This document shows positions 51,093-59,821 of a stretch of 64,000 bases of DNA, in pieces (positions within the stretch are counted from its first letter, which is position 1; each line of letters opens with the position of its first letter). The translations under genes and the position numbers were made by a program. A model generated the notes under the pieces. The model was not told the DNA's origin. It did no database searches and saw nothing but the letters and a program-made list of their open reading frames with translations. This stretch comes from DATAUD01 sp035511075 (GTDB lineage: Bacteria; Verrucomicrobiota; Verrucomicrobiia; Limisphaerales; Palsa-1400), in contig DATKFW010000011.1 of assembly GCA_035511075.1 (NCBI GenBank), forward strand, positions 1 through 64,000. The letters run 5' to 3'.

Positions 51093-52625
51093 TCAATGCA
51101 GGGCGGAGGAACCCGAACTGCCGGATCCGAACCCCGATGTGCTCGATGTGGTGCTGCTGGATTGACTGTTGTTGTTGCCTTGTGTGCGCGCGCTCAAAGC
51201 CGTCGTGGTCGTCGAGGAGGAAGAGGAGCCTGTGCTCAGGAAAAGGCCGGCTATGGTCTGTTGCACCGCGGCGGGGTCGGCGCTTTCCAGGGGAATGGCC
51301 GTCACATGGGTCATGCCTTGATTGCCCTCATCCAACTGTGTGATCATTCCCTTGATTTCCTCCATCAAATCCCGCGAGGCCGTCACGACGATTGATTCGG
51401 TCCTGCGGTCAGCCACCGCCAGCACGCTGGTCTGCTGTTTCATTCGGTCGCTCTTGGCGGCACCCTGGGAGGCTTGCTGCATCCACGGCGGGGCAAACCG
51501 GAAGCCCATGCTGCGATTGTTTTGGTCGCTGCTCGCGGTGGAGCTGGGAAACAAGTCGCCCAGTTCGGTGGCGATTTCAACCGGGTCGGCGTGCTTGAGA
51601 CGGAACACCCTGATTTCAGTAATGTCCTGGCTCGCCTGATCCAATTGTTGGATAACGTTGGTGATGCTTGGCATGTAACTGGGAGGCGCGCTTGCGACCA
51701 CGGCATTCATTTGATCGTCGGAAACAAACACGGCGTGCGTCTGCGAGTTTTTCGCTTCGTCGCTGCTGCCGCCGCCGCCGCCGCCGCCACCCATGCCAAA
51801 TGGGTTGAATCCCCCGCCGCCGGGGCCGCCCCGGCCCCGTTGGGCAAAGCTGTTTCGCGCGTTGGCACGGCTTACATCCGAATCGGCGCTTTCATAAACT
51901 TCCTTCAATTCAGAGGCGACGGATTTGGCGTCGGCGTACTTGAGGACGAAGACCTCCACGTCGGAGACGGCCGAACTGTCGAGGGCGGCGATGATTTCGG
52001 AAATGCGATGAACGTCCTTGCCCGAGGCGGTCATTATGATGGCGCTGCCCGCATCGTTGGCGGAGACGGTGGCGTTCTTGGGAATCAGCGGCTCGAGGTC
52101 CTTGATCAATTGCGCCGGGTTCAAAGTATTGACGGGCAGTATCTCCGTCACAATTGCATCGGTCTCTGGGATCTGATTGGGGCCGGAGGCCACTTTGACA
52201 GGGGTCGTGGCAAGGGACTTGATGCGGTCGATATCCATGATTTGGAGAGTGCGGCCCTCGAGGATGGCGCCCAAATTATTCCTGCTCAATTGGTCGTTGA
52301 GCAGGTCCACAATTTCATTGGTGCCGATGGGTTGTTTGGCCACCACCGAGACGGTGCCTTGCAAATTCGCGTCGTAAACAATGACCAATCCCGCCTTGGC
52401 GCTGAGATAATTGAGCACGGCGCTGAGGGGTACGTTGTGAAAATTAAGGACGATGCCGTTGGTAGGGAAGGCTTCGGCCGGCATATTGGTGTCCGCAACG
52501 GGTTGAGCCTGCGCTGCGTCGGCGGCGGTGTTCGTGGCGCCGCCAACGTCGTCGCCCGCGGCGGAGGCGACCCATCCGGCGGTGAATAGGGCTGTTGCAA
52601 TGGCAATGATATCTCTTGTTTTCAT
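51093..52625 (-). CDS. gspD: Periplasmic N-domain half of a split GspD
   Basis: A 510-residue protein with a signal peptide (IIAIATALFTAGWVASAAG). It has secretin N-domains only: N0 at about 56-130 (VLNFHNVPLSAVLNYLSAK), then repeats at about 157-218, 223-332 and 336-433, each with a VFxLkyAD-like start and an IVVTAS-like end. A fifth begins at about 438-466 (GMTHVTAIPLESADPAAVQQ) but is cut, ending in a Ser/Thr/Asn-rich tail (467-510). No barrel domain follows. The missing half is at the start of the next protein. It would form the periplasmic channel of the type II secretin. Gly-rich loops occur at residues 263-286. Confidence 0.88.
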   Translation of the reverse strand: MKTRDIIAIATALFTAGWVASAAGDDVGGATNTAADAAQAQPVADTNMPAEAFPTNGIVLNFHNVPLSAVLNYLSAKAGLVIVYDANLQGTVSVVAKQPIGTNEIVDLLNDQLSRNNLGAILEGRTLQIMDIDRIKSLATTPVKVASGPNQIPETDAIVTEILPVNTLNPAQLIKDLEPLIPKNATVSANDAGSAIIMTASGKDVHRISEIIAALDSSAVSDVEVFVLKYADAKSVASELKEVYESADSDVSRANARNSFAQRGRGGPGGGGFNPFGMGGGGGGGGSSDEAKNSQTHAVFVSDDQMNAVVASAPPSYMPSITNVIQQLDQASQDITEIRVFRLKHADPVEIATELGDLFPSSTASSDQNNRSMGFRFAPPWMQQASQGAAKSDRMKQQTSVLAVADRRTESIVVTASRDLMEEIKGMITQLDEGNQGMTHVTAIPLESADPAAVQQTIAGLFLSTGSSSSSTTTTALSARTQGNNNSQSSSTTSSTSGFGSGSSGSSALH

Positions 52626-53194
52626 TTTTCCTCCTGTTCGCGTCTCAATCTGAGTTTTCTTTCGATGGCGGATTCTCCGGGATGCGGCGCTTCCGCGGAA
52701 GCTGCCGGGGCTGCCGCCGTGTCATCGGCGCTATTGGTGGCAATGTCAACGGGATCGGCCTGATCCGACGACCCCTCCCACGGCCCGCCATCCACACGGC
52801 GCAGGCTCCTTCGGTCATCCATGTCCAGGACGAATGTGTTGCTGGCATTGGTCAACCGGACACAATCCGGCGTAATCCGGCTTAATTCAAAGCCATCCAC
52901 ATGATCGCCGATCTTGAGGAACCGCTCGGGTGCGTCGTTGCCCCCGAAATAGGCTTCGCCATGGGTGGGATCGACCCCGATTGCCAGTAAAGTAATCCGC
53001 TCGATCCGCGGCTGGCGGCGCCGGCTGCCGAGCGCGCTGACCCCGATTCGTGATTGGTCAAAAATATTTTTTCGGGCGATGATGTCGAACGAACTGAAAT
53101 CCTGCCCCGGCGGGGCATTAGTTTCCTGGGCGGACGCCCCCACGCTGCCGCCGGCCAGCAGCAACGTAATTAAAATGAGGGTCAACGGTTTCAT
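52622..53194 (-). CDS. GspC-like inner-membrane/periplasmic protein
   Basis: A 190-residue protein. A signal-type N-terminus (LTLILITLLLAGGSVGASAQ) precedes DFSSFDIIARKNIFDQSR, the type of motif found in GspC/PilP-like HR domains (usually ..R.LFG..). The body is ERITLLAIGVDPTHGEAYFG and RFLKIGDHVDGFELSRI, a beta fold that contacts the secretin N0 domain. A charged helix with DATNSADD and EAPHPGESAIERKLRLRREQ ends it. There is no transmembrane anchor beyond the signal. ATGA overlap with both neighbours. Assignment to GspC or to PilP is by position and short motifs. Confidence 0.65.
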   Translation of the reverse strand: MKPLTLILITLLLAGGSVGASAQETNAPPGQDFSSFDIIARKNIFDQSRIGVSALGSRRRQPRIERITLLAIGVDPTHGEAYFGGNDAPERFLKIGDHVDGFELSRITPDCVRLTNASNTFVLDMDDRRSLRRVDGGPWEGSSDQADPVDIATNSADDTAAAPAASAEAPHPGESAIERKLRLRREQEEK

Positions 53195-53724
53195 TGCGCG
53201 GAGGCGGGAAGGACCAGCCCGCTCAGGTCCAGCCCGAGCGTCATTTGTCGGCCGTTGTCGTCGCGGGAAGTCAATTCGAATGACTCGATCTTAACACCCA
53301 GCGGATCTTTTTCCATATTATAAAAGAAGTGGAGGAGCGTTTGCATATCGCCGGAAACATCGGCCCGGCAGTCAACGGTTGAATAATTGTCGTCGGTCTC
53401 CTGCAATTGCGGGCGGAAAGAGCCCTCGGTTGCGCCGCTCTGGCTGACCCAGTGGTCAAAGGCGGTGAACAACTGCCGTTCCGCCGCCGCGGGATTGCTG
53501 TCCAGGGCGTTGGTCTGCATGTAGTCCCATCGAGCCTCCACAGTGTCCTGCCGGCGGATGAGCATGGCGCCGTTGGAAATTTTATCTCTCAGGTCTTTGA
53601 TTTGCCTGGTCCGGCTGTGCCAGCCGTCGATCAGCGGAGAGATGACCAGGTAGTTCAGCAGCAAGAGCGCGAGAGCGGCGCCCGCCGCGATGGCAAGCAT
53701 TTTTTCGCGGTTCTTAGTTTCCAT
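53191..53724 (-). CDS. gspM: GspM/PilO-like inner-membrane protein
   Basis: A 177-residue protein (from METKNREK; an upstream ATG at 53742 adds six residues). A single N-terminal helix (MLAIAAGAALALLLLNYLVIS) is followed by a coiled-coil stretch and a PilO/GspM-like ferredoxin domain (DCRADVSGDMQTLLHFFYNMEKDPLGVKIESF). It works with GspL in the inner-membrane platform. Overlaps gspL by about 11 nt. Assignment rests on position and this domain. Confidence 0.78.
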   Translation of the reverse strand: METKNREKMLAIAAGAALALLLLNYLVISPLIDGWHSRTRQIKDLRDKISNGAMLIRRQDTVEARWDYMQTNALDSNPAAAERQLFTAFDHWVSQSGATEGSFRPQLQETDDNYSTVDCRADVSGDMQTLLHFFYNMEKDPLGVKIESFELTSRDDNGRQMTLGLDLSGLVLPASAQ

Positions 53725-55156
53725 TTTCCACCTCGTCTCCAAATTGAAATTCCAGGCTGAATTGCATGGGTTTTTGACCGCGCACCTCGTTATGGACCTG
53801 GCTGATCTCGTTGGTTTCGTCGCTTAATTTGCTGAATACGCGGACGTAAGAATCATTGTCGCGCGCCACGCCCGTGCAGGTGACTCTGGCAAGGTCGTGG
53901 ACATTGATCGTCTTGGCGGACACGGCGCCGTCGTCGGGAAAGGCATCGGTCAGGAGTTTGAGGATGCGCAAATCGCGGAATGTTTTATCGTAAAAATTGC
54001 GGAATTTCTTGATCTGGTCCTGATCGGCTGTCAACGCGGTGACGCGCGGCTCCATCGCCTTCCATTTGGAGGTCAACGTGGCAATCTCCCATTGCTGCCA
54101 GGCGAATGCGAGGGCGATGCAAACCACGGCTGCCGCGGCCGCTTCCGCCGCCCAGACGAGCCTTTTTTTGGACATGCCGGAACTAAGCATTTGCTGCCAG
54201 GGCTGAATGCGGGGCGGAAGAAAATCCGGATTGGAATCGGCGCCGCGCACCCACGCCGCCGCCAGGGCAACCGCCGGGGAGACGGCGATCTCGGACGGCA
54301 GCGGTTTGTCGAAATTGGCGTTCGAAACGAGCTCGACCGCTTCGGTTTTCAACCCCATCGCCGCCAGCCTGGGAGAAATATCGTTGACGAATTGACGCGT
54401 CATTTCGCCCTGGCCGAAAATTCTGATCTTGCCGGGACCGTCGGCAATCCCGCCGGGCAATTGTCCGAGGGTGATCCGGATTTCGCGGGCGATCAAATCG
54501 GAGGAAATCCGCTTTTGGGCGCCGTGGGACTCAATGGCGCTGTCAAGCGAACGCAACGCGATGATGCCGCCGCCGCCGCTGACTTGAAGGTCAACGCCAG
54601 TGGTCCGAACCGCCAGGGCGATCACGCGGTCCTTATCGGCGGCGGGAGGTTGGAGGGCTGTGGCGCCGATGGCGAAGGTCACGGGCTTGAGTTTGGCGGC
54701 GCGGAGCACCCGTTCCAGCGTGGCCAGGTGGTTGCGCGGCACCGCCAAAAGCGTGGCGAAAGTTTCGCCGCCGGGCGTGGTAAAAAGTGAGGCGGCGCTG
54801 AACAAGGATTCCGGCCCCGAGTGAAATCCGCGCTCTCCCTCCAATTGCAGGAAGCTGGCGCGATCAGCGTCAGACAAGTCGGGAACCTTGGTTTGCAGCG
54901 TCAACACCCAGCCCAGCGGGAGGCAAACCGCCACCCGGCGCTGGCTGATTCCGGCCTGGTCGAGGTGATTGCGAATTTCCCGCCCAACCAGTTCCGGGGC
55001 GTCGGTCAGCGGCGAGAGCGCCAATTGGGCGACGACGGATTGGCGCACCTGCACCGTTCCGTTGGAACGCCGCAGGACAACGGCTTCGAGGCGATTGCCG
55101 TCGAGGGCCATGCCCAGGACGGAGGCGGAGCGTTTGGATTTAAACAAGTCAATCAT
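53714..55156 (-). CDS. gspL: GspL/PilM-PilN-like inner-membrane platform protein
   Basis: A 480-residue protein. Residues 1-300 are an actin-like cytosolic domain (VLGMALDGNRLEAVVLRRSNG, then VLTLQTKVPDLSDADRASF), as in PilM/GspL. A transmembrane helix lies near 328-347 (LVWAAEAAAAAVVCIALAFA), then a periplasmic coiled coil and PilN/GspL-like domain ending VHNEVRGQKPMQFSLEFQF. GspL links the ATPase GspE to the periplasmic ring. Overlaps gspK by 4 nt. Confidence 0.85.
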   Translation of the reverse strand: MIDLFKSKRSASVLGMALDGNRLEAVVLRRSNGTVQVRQSVVAQLALSPLTDAPELVGREIRNHLDQAGISQRRVAVCLPLGWVLTLQTKVPDLSDADRASFLQLEGERGFHSGPESLFSAASLFTTPGGETFATLLAVPRNHLATLERVLRAAKLKPVTFAIGATALQPPAADKDRVIALAVRTTGVDLQVSGGGGIIALRSLDSAIESHGAQKRISSDLIAREIRITLGQLPGGIADGPGKIRIFGQGEMTRQFVNDISPRLAAMGLKTEAVELVSNANFDKPLPSEIAVSPAVALAAAWVRGADSNPDFLPPRIQPWQQMLSSGMSKKRLVWAAEAAAAAVVCIALAFAWQQWEIATLTSKWKAMEPRVTALTADQDQIKKFRNFYDKTFRDLRILKLLTDAFPDDGAVSAKTINVHDLARVTCTGVARDNDSYVRVFSKLSDETNEISQVHNEVRGQKPMQFSLEFQFGDEVENGN

Positions 55157-56541
55157 TTTGAATTATCGGCTAATAATTTATCGTGCAGCTTCTTGCCCAG
55201 CGCCCAACCGAGATTGGTCAAGTCCTGGCGATAGATGATCAACGGCGTACCGCTACTGCAATCAAAAACAAATCTGACGCGTCTGTAGCCGCGATTATCG
55301 TGGCCCACGGCGGCAATGTCCGCGGTGAATTGCCAGGAGTACGGCGTCACGTAAGGCCCAATCGTCGCAACGAGCGAAGGGTCGGTGATGGCGCTGGTGA
55401 GCCAGGTGATCGACGGCGTCTGCGGCGGATTGGACTGGCGATAGGCGAGGATCTGCGGGGCAAGAGTGGCGCCAATGCCGGGAATGCATGAAAGCGCGGT
55501 GGCGGTCGCGGTGTTGACATTGATCAGGCCGACGACCGACGGATTCATGAGGAACGGCTCGATTTGCTGGAAATCGCTGGCCGACATACCGGTCTGCGAG
55601 TACAATTGAAGGACGCTGCTGTAGGTGCCCGCGGCCGCCGTTGCTGCGCCGCCGGTGCGACCGCCAGGACCGCCAGCGCCGCCTGCGCCGCCTGTTGAAT
55701 TGGGGAAGTAGTGAGACAGCGAGGGATAGTTGGACGAAATAAAACTGGTCAAAGCGGCGGTGTTGGCCACGGAAATGCGCGGGGAACCGTTGGTGCCGAT
55801 AGTCGGCTCGTGGCTCCAAACGGTGACGTATTCGAGCAAGCCGGGGTCCAGGATTCCGTCCTGGTTATCATAAGGCGGCAGGGTCATGCCGTCGTTTTCA
55901 TTGGGGTCAAGTATGCCATTGAGATTGGCGTCCTCGCCGTAGAGATAATCCATGTTCAATCCGAAAACCATGCGCAATTCCTCGGGGGATTCGTAATTGG
56001 AGCTTTTGCACAGATAGGGAGGGTTCAAGGCGGAATAGGTCTCGGATTTCGCGCCGTCAGTGCTGGGCGTGGCGTTGGTGCCCTGCCAATCGAACATCGC
56101 GGCGGCGGTGTTTTCGGTCATCTGCGGCAGAAGTTGCAGCATGGCGGCGGTGGAATTGTTGAGGCTGACCCTGGAACATTCGTCGATAAGCCCCCAAACG
56201 GGATGGTCTCCCTGCGCCGAAGTTTGCAAATCGTTTGTATCGCGTCCAATGAGCCAGAACTTGGCGCTGCCGACCTTGACCGCTTCCGCGTGAAAAAGGT
56301 CCGGAGTGGGAATCATCATCATGTTGTTGCGAGTGGCCAGGATGTTGCTGACGTAGAGCGCGCCGCCTTCGATGGCCTGGTCCGCTTCCATTGAGGCCAC
56401 GTTGTTGTCCGCTGCCTTCAACTCCAGCATCATCGAATTGGCGAAGTAGAGCGCGGTGGCCACCAGGCCCAGAGAGACCCACAACACGATGATCAACACC
56501 GAGCCGCGACAAGAAGAAGAATTGGAGGCGCCCAGTTTCAT
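55153..56541 (-). CDS. gspK: Minor pseudopilin GspK
   Basis: A 462-residue protein from ATG 56541. The start GSVLIIVLWVSLGLVATALYFA is the GspK-type N-terminal helix, without the Glu5 of the other pseudopilins. The large body has LIDECSRVSLNNSTAAMLQLL and GLINVNTATATALSCIPGIGATLAPQIL (a helix-hairpin-helix-type segment shared by GspK). A Gly/Ala-rich insertion occurs near residue 280-300 (GGAGGAGGPGGRTGG). It forms the tip of the pseudopilus with GspI and GspJ. Overlaps gspJ by 4 nt. An upstream frame extends to 56898 but is read over gspJ. Confidence 0.9.
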   Translation of the reverse strand: MKLGASNSSSCRGSVLIIVLWVSLGLVATALYFANSMMLELKAADNNVASMEADQAIEGGALYVSNILATRNNMMMIPTPDLFHAEAVKVGSAKFWLIGRDTNDLQTSAQGDHPVWGLIDECSRVSLNNSTAAMLQLLPQMTENTAAAMFDWQGTNATPSTDGAKSETYSALNPPYLCKSSNYESPEELRMVFGLNMDYLYGEDANLNGILDPNENDGMTLPPYDNQDGILDPGLLEYVTVWSHEPTIGTNGSPRISVANTAALTSFISSNYPSLSHYFPNSTGGAGGAGGPGGRTGGAATAAAGTYSSVLQLYSQTGMSASDFQQIEPFLMNPSVVGLINVNTATATALSCIPGIGATLAPQILAYRQSNPPQTPSITWLTSAITDPSLVATIGPYVTPYSWQFTADIAAVGHDNRGYRRVRFVFDCSSGTPLIIYRQDLTNLGWALGKKLHDKLLADNSK

Positions 56542-57224
56542 TGCAGGCCCGTGATGGGGTTGGTGGTCAACAGGACATCCAGCGGAATGACCAATTCCAG
56601 AGGCTGGGTCCGGGCCACCAGACCCGGTTGCGCGGCCATTTGAATCTGCACCTTGATGGCGGTGGGCAAATTGGTTTGTTGCGTCGTGTCCCAACTCGGC
56701 TGCCACGTCGTGCCGTCGTAATAAAGAAACGTCAGGTTCTGCACGCCGCTGAGTATGGCGTGTTTTTCGTCCGGCTGGGGCGGCTGCGTGACCGGCAAGA
56801 GATTGCGCGTCACCGCGCGAATGAGGTCCCGGCCCGGGCCGCGATTGCCGTTGGTCGGCGCGGAAAGCAGATAATCGATTTTCTCGGCGTTGCCCCACGG
56901 AACCATTCCGTCCAACTCGCCGCCCGTTGTGAAAAAGTCAGGCCCAATCTGGTCGGGCAACGTATTGGTGGGATTGGTTGTTTGGAGCGGCCCGAAGAAG
57001 ACGCCGTTGGTCGTGGTGACGATATTGGCCAGGTCATGCTGAATGACGTTGAGGGCCTGTTCCTGCGGGAGGCTGGCTTCCAGGGAATCGACCATCGTAT
57101 TGCGCAGGTGAAGCGCCGTGAAAAAAACCGTGTGAATGGCCACCAGCAAAATGCTGAAAATCGAGACGGCAATGAGCATCTCGATCAATGTAAAGGCCCG
57201 GGTTGATTTGGATCGGGGCCTCAT
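56538..57224 (-). CDS. gspJ: Minor pseudopilin GspJ
   Basis: A 228-residue protein. ATG at 57224 opens MRPRSKSTRAFTLIEMLIAV, the prepilin signal with Glu5. The body (FFTTGGELDGMVPWGNAEKID and LTFLYYDGTTWQPSWD) matches GspJ. The residue before the processed Phe is Ala rather than Gly. Overlaps gspI by 4 nt (ATGA). Longer starts up to 57341 lack sense. Confidence 0.88.
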   Translation of the reverse strand: MRPRSKSTRAFTLIEMLIAVSIFSILLVAIHTVFFTALHLRNTMVDSLEASLPQEQALNVIQHDLANIVTTTNGVFFGPLQTTNPTNTLPDQIGPDFFTTGGELDGMVPWGNAEKIDYLLSAPTNGNRGPGRDLIRAVTRNLLPVTQPPQPDEKHAILSGVQNLTFLYYDGTTWQPSWDTTQQTNLPTAIKVQIQMAAQPGLVARTQPLELVIPLDVLLTTNPITGLQ

Positions 57225-57622
57225 AATTGTGTCTGAGGCGCCTGAAGCGTGCTCAGCCGGACATCGTAGGTTTTGCCCTGTGCGGTAAAGGATACAGTGA
57301 GGGTGGCCACAGTCATCTGGACCAGCGGGTCTTCGGTCCACGCTTCATTCTTGACGGTCCAGCGATAGGTCAGGCCGCCGTCCTGCACCACGCCGCTTTG
57401 GCCGGAGTTTTGCAACTGGCCGGTCACCTTCAATTCATTGAGCCGCGTGTTGGCGATGCGCGCCGCGACCATTTTGCGCTGCGCCACTTCTCCCGCCAGG
57501 CTTGCGACATGCAACCCCTCCATCGCCACCGGTATGACAATGGCCATGAAAAGCATCGCCGCCAGCACCTCCACCAGCGTGAACGCGCCGCGGCGCCTTC
57601 TAATGGGTGGGTTCAATGTCAT
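57221..57622 (-). CDS. gspI: Minor pseudopilin GspI
   Basis: A 133-residue protein. RRRRGAFTLVEVLAAMLFMAI is the prepilin signal/helix. A short beta domain follows (GLTYRWTVKNEAWTEDP). GspI sits at the pseudopilus tip and pairs with GspJ. Overlaps gspH at 57600-57622 and gspJ by 4 nt. Confidence 0.88.
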   Translation of the reverse strand: MTLNPPIRRRRGAFTLVEVLAAMLFMAIVIPVAMEGLHVASLAGEVAQRKMVAARIANTRLNELKVTGQLQNSGQSGVVQDGGLTYRWTVKNEAWTEDPLVQMTVATLTVSFTAQGKTYDVRLSTLQAPQTQL

Positions 57623-58145
57623 ATCTCAGATGCGATGGCGTTTCGGCGATCATTATCTGGCTGCCCGTTCCCTGGCGCAAAAATATCTTTTCCGGACTGC
57701 TGTCGCTTATAAAGCCGTCCGGCTGAAAACGGATTTTTGTCACCGCGCCAAACTGCGCCTTGGCCTGCGTCCAGTAATTGGAGCGCACCAGCACGGAGGA
57801 AGGCGCCGAAAAGGTGATTTGAATGGTCTCGTCGAGGTTGAAGTTCATCGGGTTGGTTTGGGTCTCGGTGAAACCGGAGACCGCCTGCAATCCGTATGAG
57901 CCCTGCCTGGGATTGATCCAAAGCTCGACGGGAACCCCCTCGGCGACGGCCCGGCTCTGGCCGTAACGTGTCAACGACAAAAATCGCCGCGCCTCGTTGT
58001 CCAGGTTGCGCCCGCGAAAGAACCCCTTCAACGATGGGAAAATGACGCTCAAAAGAACAACCATGATGGCCATCACCAGGATCATCTCGACCAACGTGAA
58101 GGCGGCGCATAGCGGGTTCTTAGCGTTTTGCTGTCCAATTTCCAT
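57600..58145 (-). CDS. gspH: Minor pseudopilin GspH
   Basis: A 181-residue protein from ATG 58145. CAAFTLVEMILVMAIMVVLL is the prepilin helix. FLSLTRYGQSRAVAEGVPVELW is the GspH-type segment, and a beta sheet ends at SGIEPTH-like RYDIEPTH. The upstream frame reaches 58220 but reads over gspG. Overlaps gspG by 26 nt and gspI by 23 nt, the longest overlaps in the operon. Confidence 0.85.
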   Translation of the reverse strand: MEIGQQNAKNPLCAAFTLVEMILVMAIMVVLLSVIFPSLKGFFRGRNLDNEARRFLSLTRYGQSRAVAEGVPVELWINPRQGSYGLQAVSGFTETQTNPMNFNLDETIQITFSAPSSVLVRSNYWTQAKAQFGAVTKIRFQPDGFISDSSPEKIFLRQGTGSQIMIAETPSHLRYDIEPTH

Positions 58146-58557
58146 AGACGGTGCCATCGGGCCCGGTGGCGTAGAGATCGTAGCCGCTGGGATTGCGTTT
58201 TCCCGGACATTCATAAACATAGGGGTGGCCCCAGGGGTCCAGCGGAATGTCCTTTTCCATGTAGGGACCGTGCCAGTTTTGCGCGTCGCGCGGCTTGACC
58301 ATCAGGGCCTGCAATCCGTCCCTGCCCCGCGGATAATTGCCGTTATCGACCTCGTAGGCGCCCAACGCGGTGCCGAGAGTGGAAATCTGGGTCATCGCCG
58401 CCGTGGTGCGGGCGCGCTCCGTGCTGCCCGTCATTCTGGGCAGGACGATGCCGGCCAGAATGGCCAGAATAGTCAGCACCAGAAGCAATTCAACGAGCGT
58501 GAACGCGTTCCGCCTCAGTGCCGCGGAGTTCCTTCGTTTCGGGGTCATGATTTTCAT
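58120..58557 (-). CDS. gspG: Major pseudopilin GspG
   Basis: A 145-residue protein from ATG 58557. RRNAFTLVELLLVLTILAIL is the prepilin signal and helix. QISTLGTALGAYEVDNGNYP, DGLQALMVKPRDAQNWHGPY and ATGPDGTVYGNW give the GspG body with the calcium-site loop. It polymerises to make the pseudopilus. The upstream frame to 58638 was rejected. The gap to gspF is 16 bp. Confidence 0.94.
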   Translation of the reverse strand: MKIMTPKRRNSAALRRNAFTLVELLLVLTILAILAGIVLPRMTGSTERARTTAAMTQISTLGTALGAYEVDNGNYPRGRDGLQALMVKPRDAQNWHGPYMEKDIPLDPWGHPYVYECPGKRNPSGYDLYATGPDGTVYGNWTAKR

Positions 58558-58573
58558 AGAGGTTTCCTTTCTG

Positions 58574-59818
58574 TTATTTGATATAGTCCTGCATCGAGAA
58601 GATCGGAAGGAGCATCCCGATGAAAATGAGTCCGACAAAAGCCGCGATGAAAAAAAGCATCAGCGGCTCCAGGAATGCCACCGAGGTCTTGAGGTTCCGG
58701 TCCAGGTCCCCTTCCGTCACCCCCGCGATGCGCACCAGTTCCTGGTCCAGCTTGCCGCTTTCTTCGGCGACCGAAATCATCTCCAGCACTGAACTGGGAA
58801 AAAGATTGCGGCAGTCCGAGAGGCTCGCGCCCAATTGCGCGCCTTCCTTGACGCGGTCGATCGAATTGGAGACGGCATCGACGAGGATTTGATTGCCGAT
58901 GGATTTGCGGGCGACATTGAGCGCCTGCACCAGCGGCACCCCGGCATTGAGGAGCGTCCCGAGCATCCGGCAGAACCGCGCCATGGCAAACTGGCTCAAC
59001 AACGGCCCCAGCACCGGCACGCGAAGGACGAGTCCTTCCCACGAGCGGCGCCCCTCCTCGGACGATATCCAGTTGCGAATCAAGTAGCCCACAATGACCA
59101 CGCCAATCCCCACGTAAAGCCCGTAGGCTCGAACCAGGTGGCTGATGTAAACGATAATGCGCGTCAACAGCGGCATCGTTCCGCCGAAACCCTCGAACAT
59201 CTTCTGAAATCTCGGAATGAAAAATGTCATCAGCACGATCATCACGCCGATGGCCAGGACGAATAGAATGGCCGGATAGAGTAGCGCCGCCGTCACCTTC
59301 GATTTCAAATCCTTTTCGCGCGCCTGAAAATCCGCGATTTGCGCCAGCACAAGGTCCAGAAACCCGCCGGTTTCCCCAGCCGAAACCATGGCGACGTACA
59401 CCCGCGGAAACGTCTCCGGCATCGTCGCCATCGAATCGGCCAAAGTAACGCCGTCGATGACCGAATCGTAGATTTGCTTCCATTTGGCCGACGCGGTGGG
59501 ATTGGACGCCTCTTTGCAAAGAATCACCAGGGCGCGGCTCAGCGGCACCCCCGCCGCCAGCAGGCTGGAGAGCAGCCGGGTGAAATTCTCGAGCATCCTC
59601 GGCGTGACTTTTCTTGATTGAAAGGTGAATTTCCCCGCTGTCGGGGCGGCGCTGGCGCCGTTTTTCCCCGGGCCAGCGACGGACTTTTCCGCCAGCGTGA
59701 TCGGACGCAGGCCCTTTTCCTCCATTTGGCGAAAAGCCTCCTGGCGTCCTCCGGCTTCGATCTGGCCCTCGGCGGTCTTGCCGTCGGCTTGAAATGCCTT
59801 GTAGGTGAAGACAGGCAT
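58574..59818 (-). CDS. gspF: Inner-membrane platform protein GspF
   Basis: A 414-residue protein with two GspF/PilC repeats: LENFTRLLSSLLAAGVPLSRAL with FPRVYVAMVSAGETGGFLDLVL, and ARFCRMLGTLLNAGVPLVQAL with FPSSVLEMISVAEESGKLDQEL. Three helices lie at about 185-205, 230-255 and 385-405. It is the membrane core of the system. Starts 3 bp after gspE. Confidence 0.95.
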   Translation of the reverse strand: MPVFTYKAFQADGKTAEGQIEAGGRQEAFRQMEEKGLRPITLAEKSVAGPGKNGASAAPTAGKFTFQSRKVTPRMLENFTRLLSSLLAAGVPLSRALVILCKEASNPTASAKWKQIYDSVIDGVTLADSMATMPETFPRVYVAMVSAGETGGFLDLVLAQIADFQAREKDLKSKVTAALLYPAILFVLAIGVMIVLMTFFIPRFQKMFEGFGGTMPLLTRIIVYISHLVRAYGLYVGIGVVIVGYLIRNWISSEEGRRSWEGLVLRVPVLGPLLSQFAMARFCRMLGTLLNAGVPLVQALNVARKSIGNQILVDAVSNSIDRVKEGAQLGASLSDCRNLFPSSVLEMISVAEESGKLDQELVRIAGVTEGDLDRNLKTSVAFLEPLMLFFIAAFVGLIFIGMLLPIFSMQDYIK

Positions 59819-59821
59819 GCT

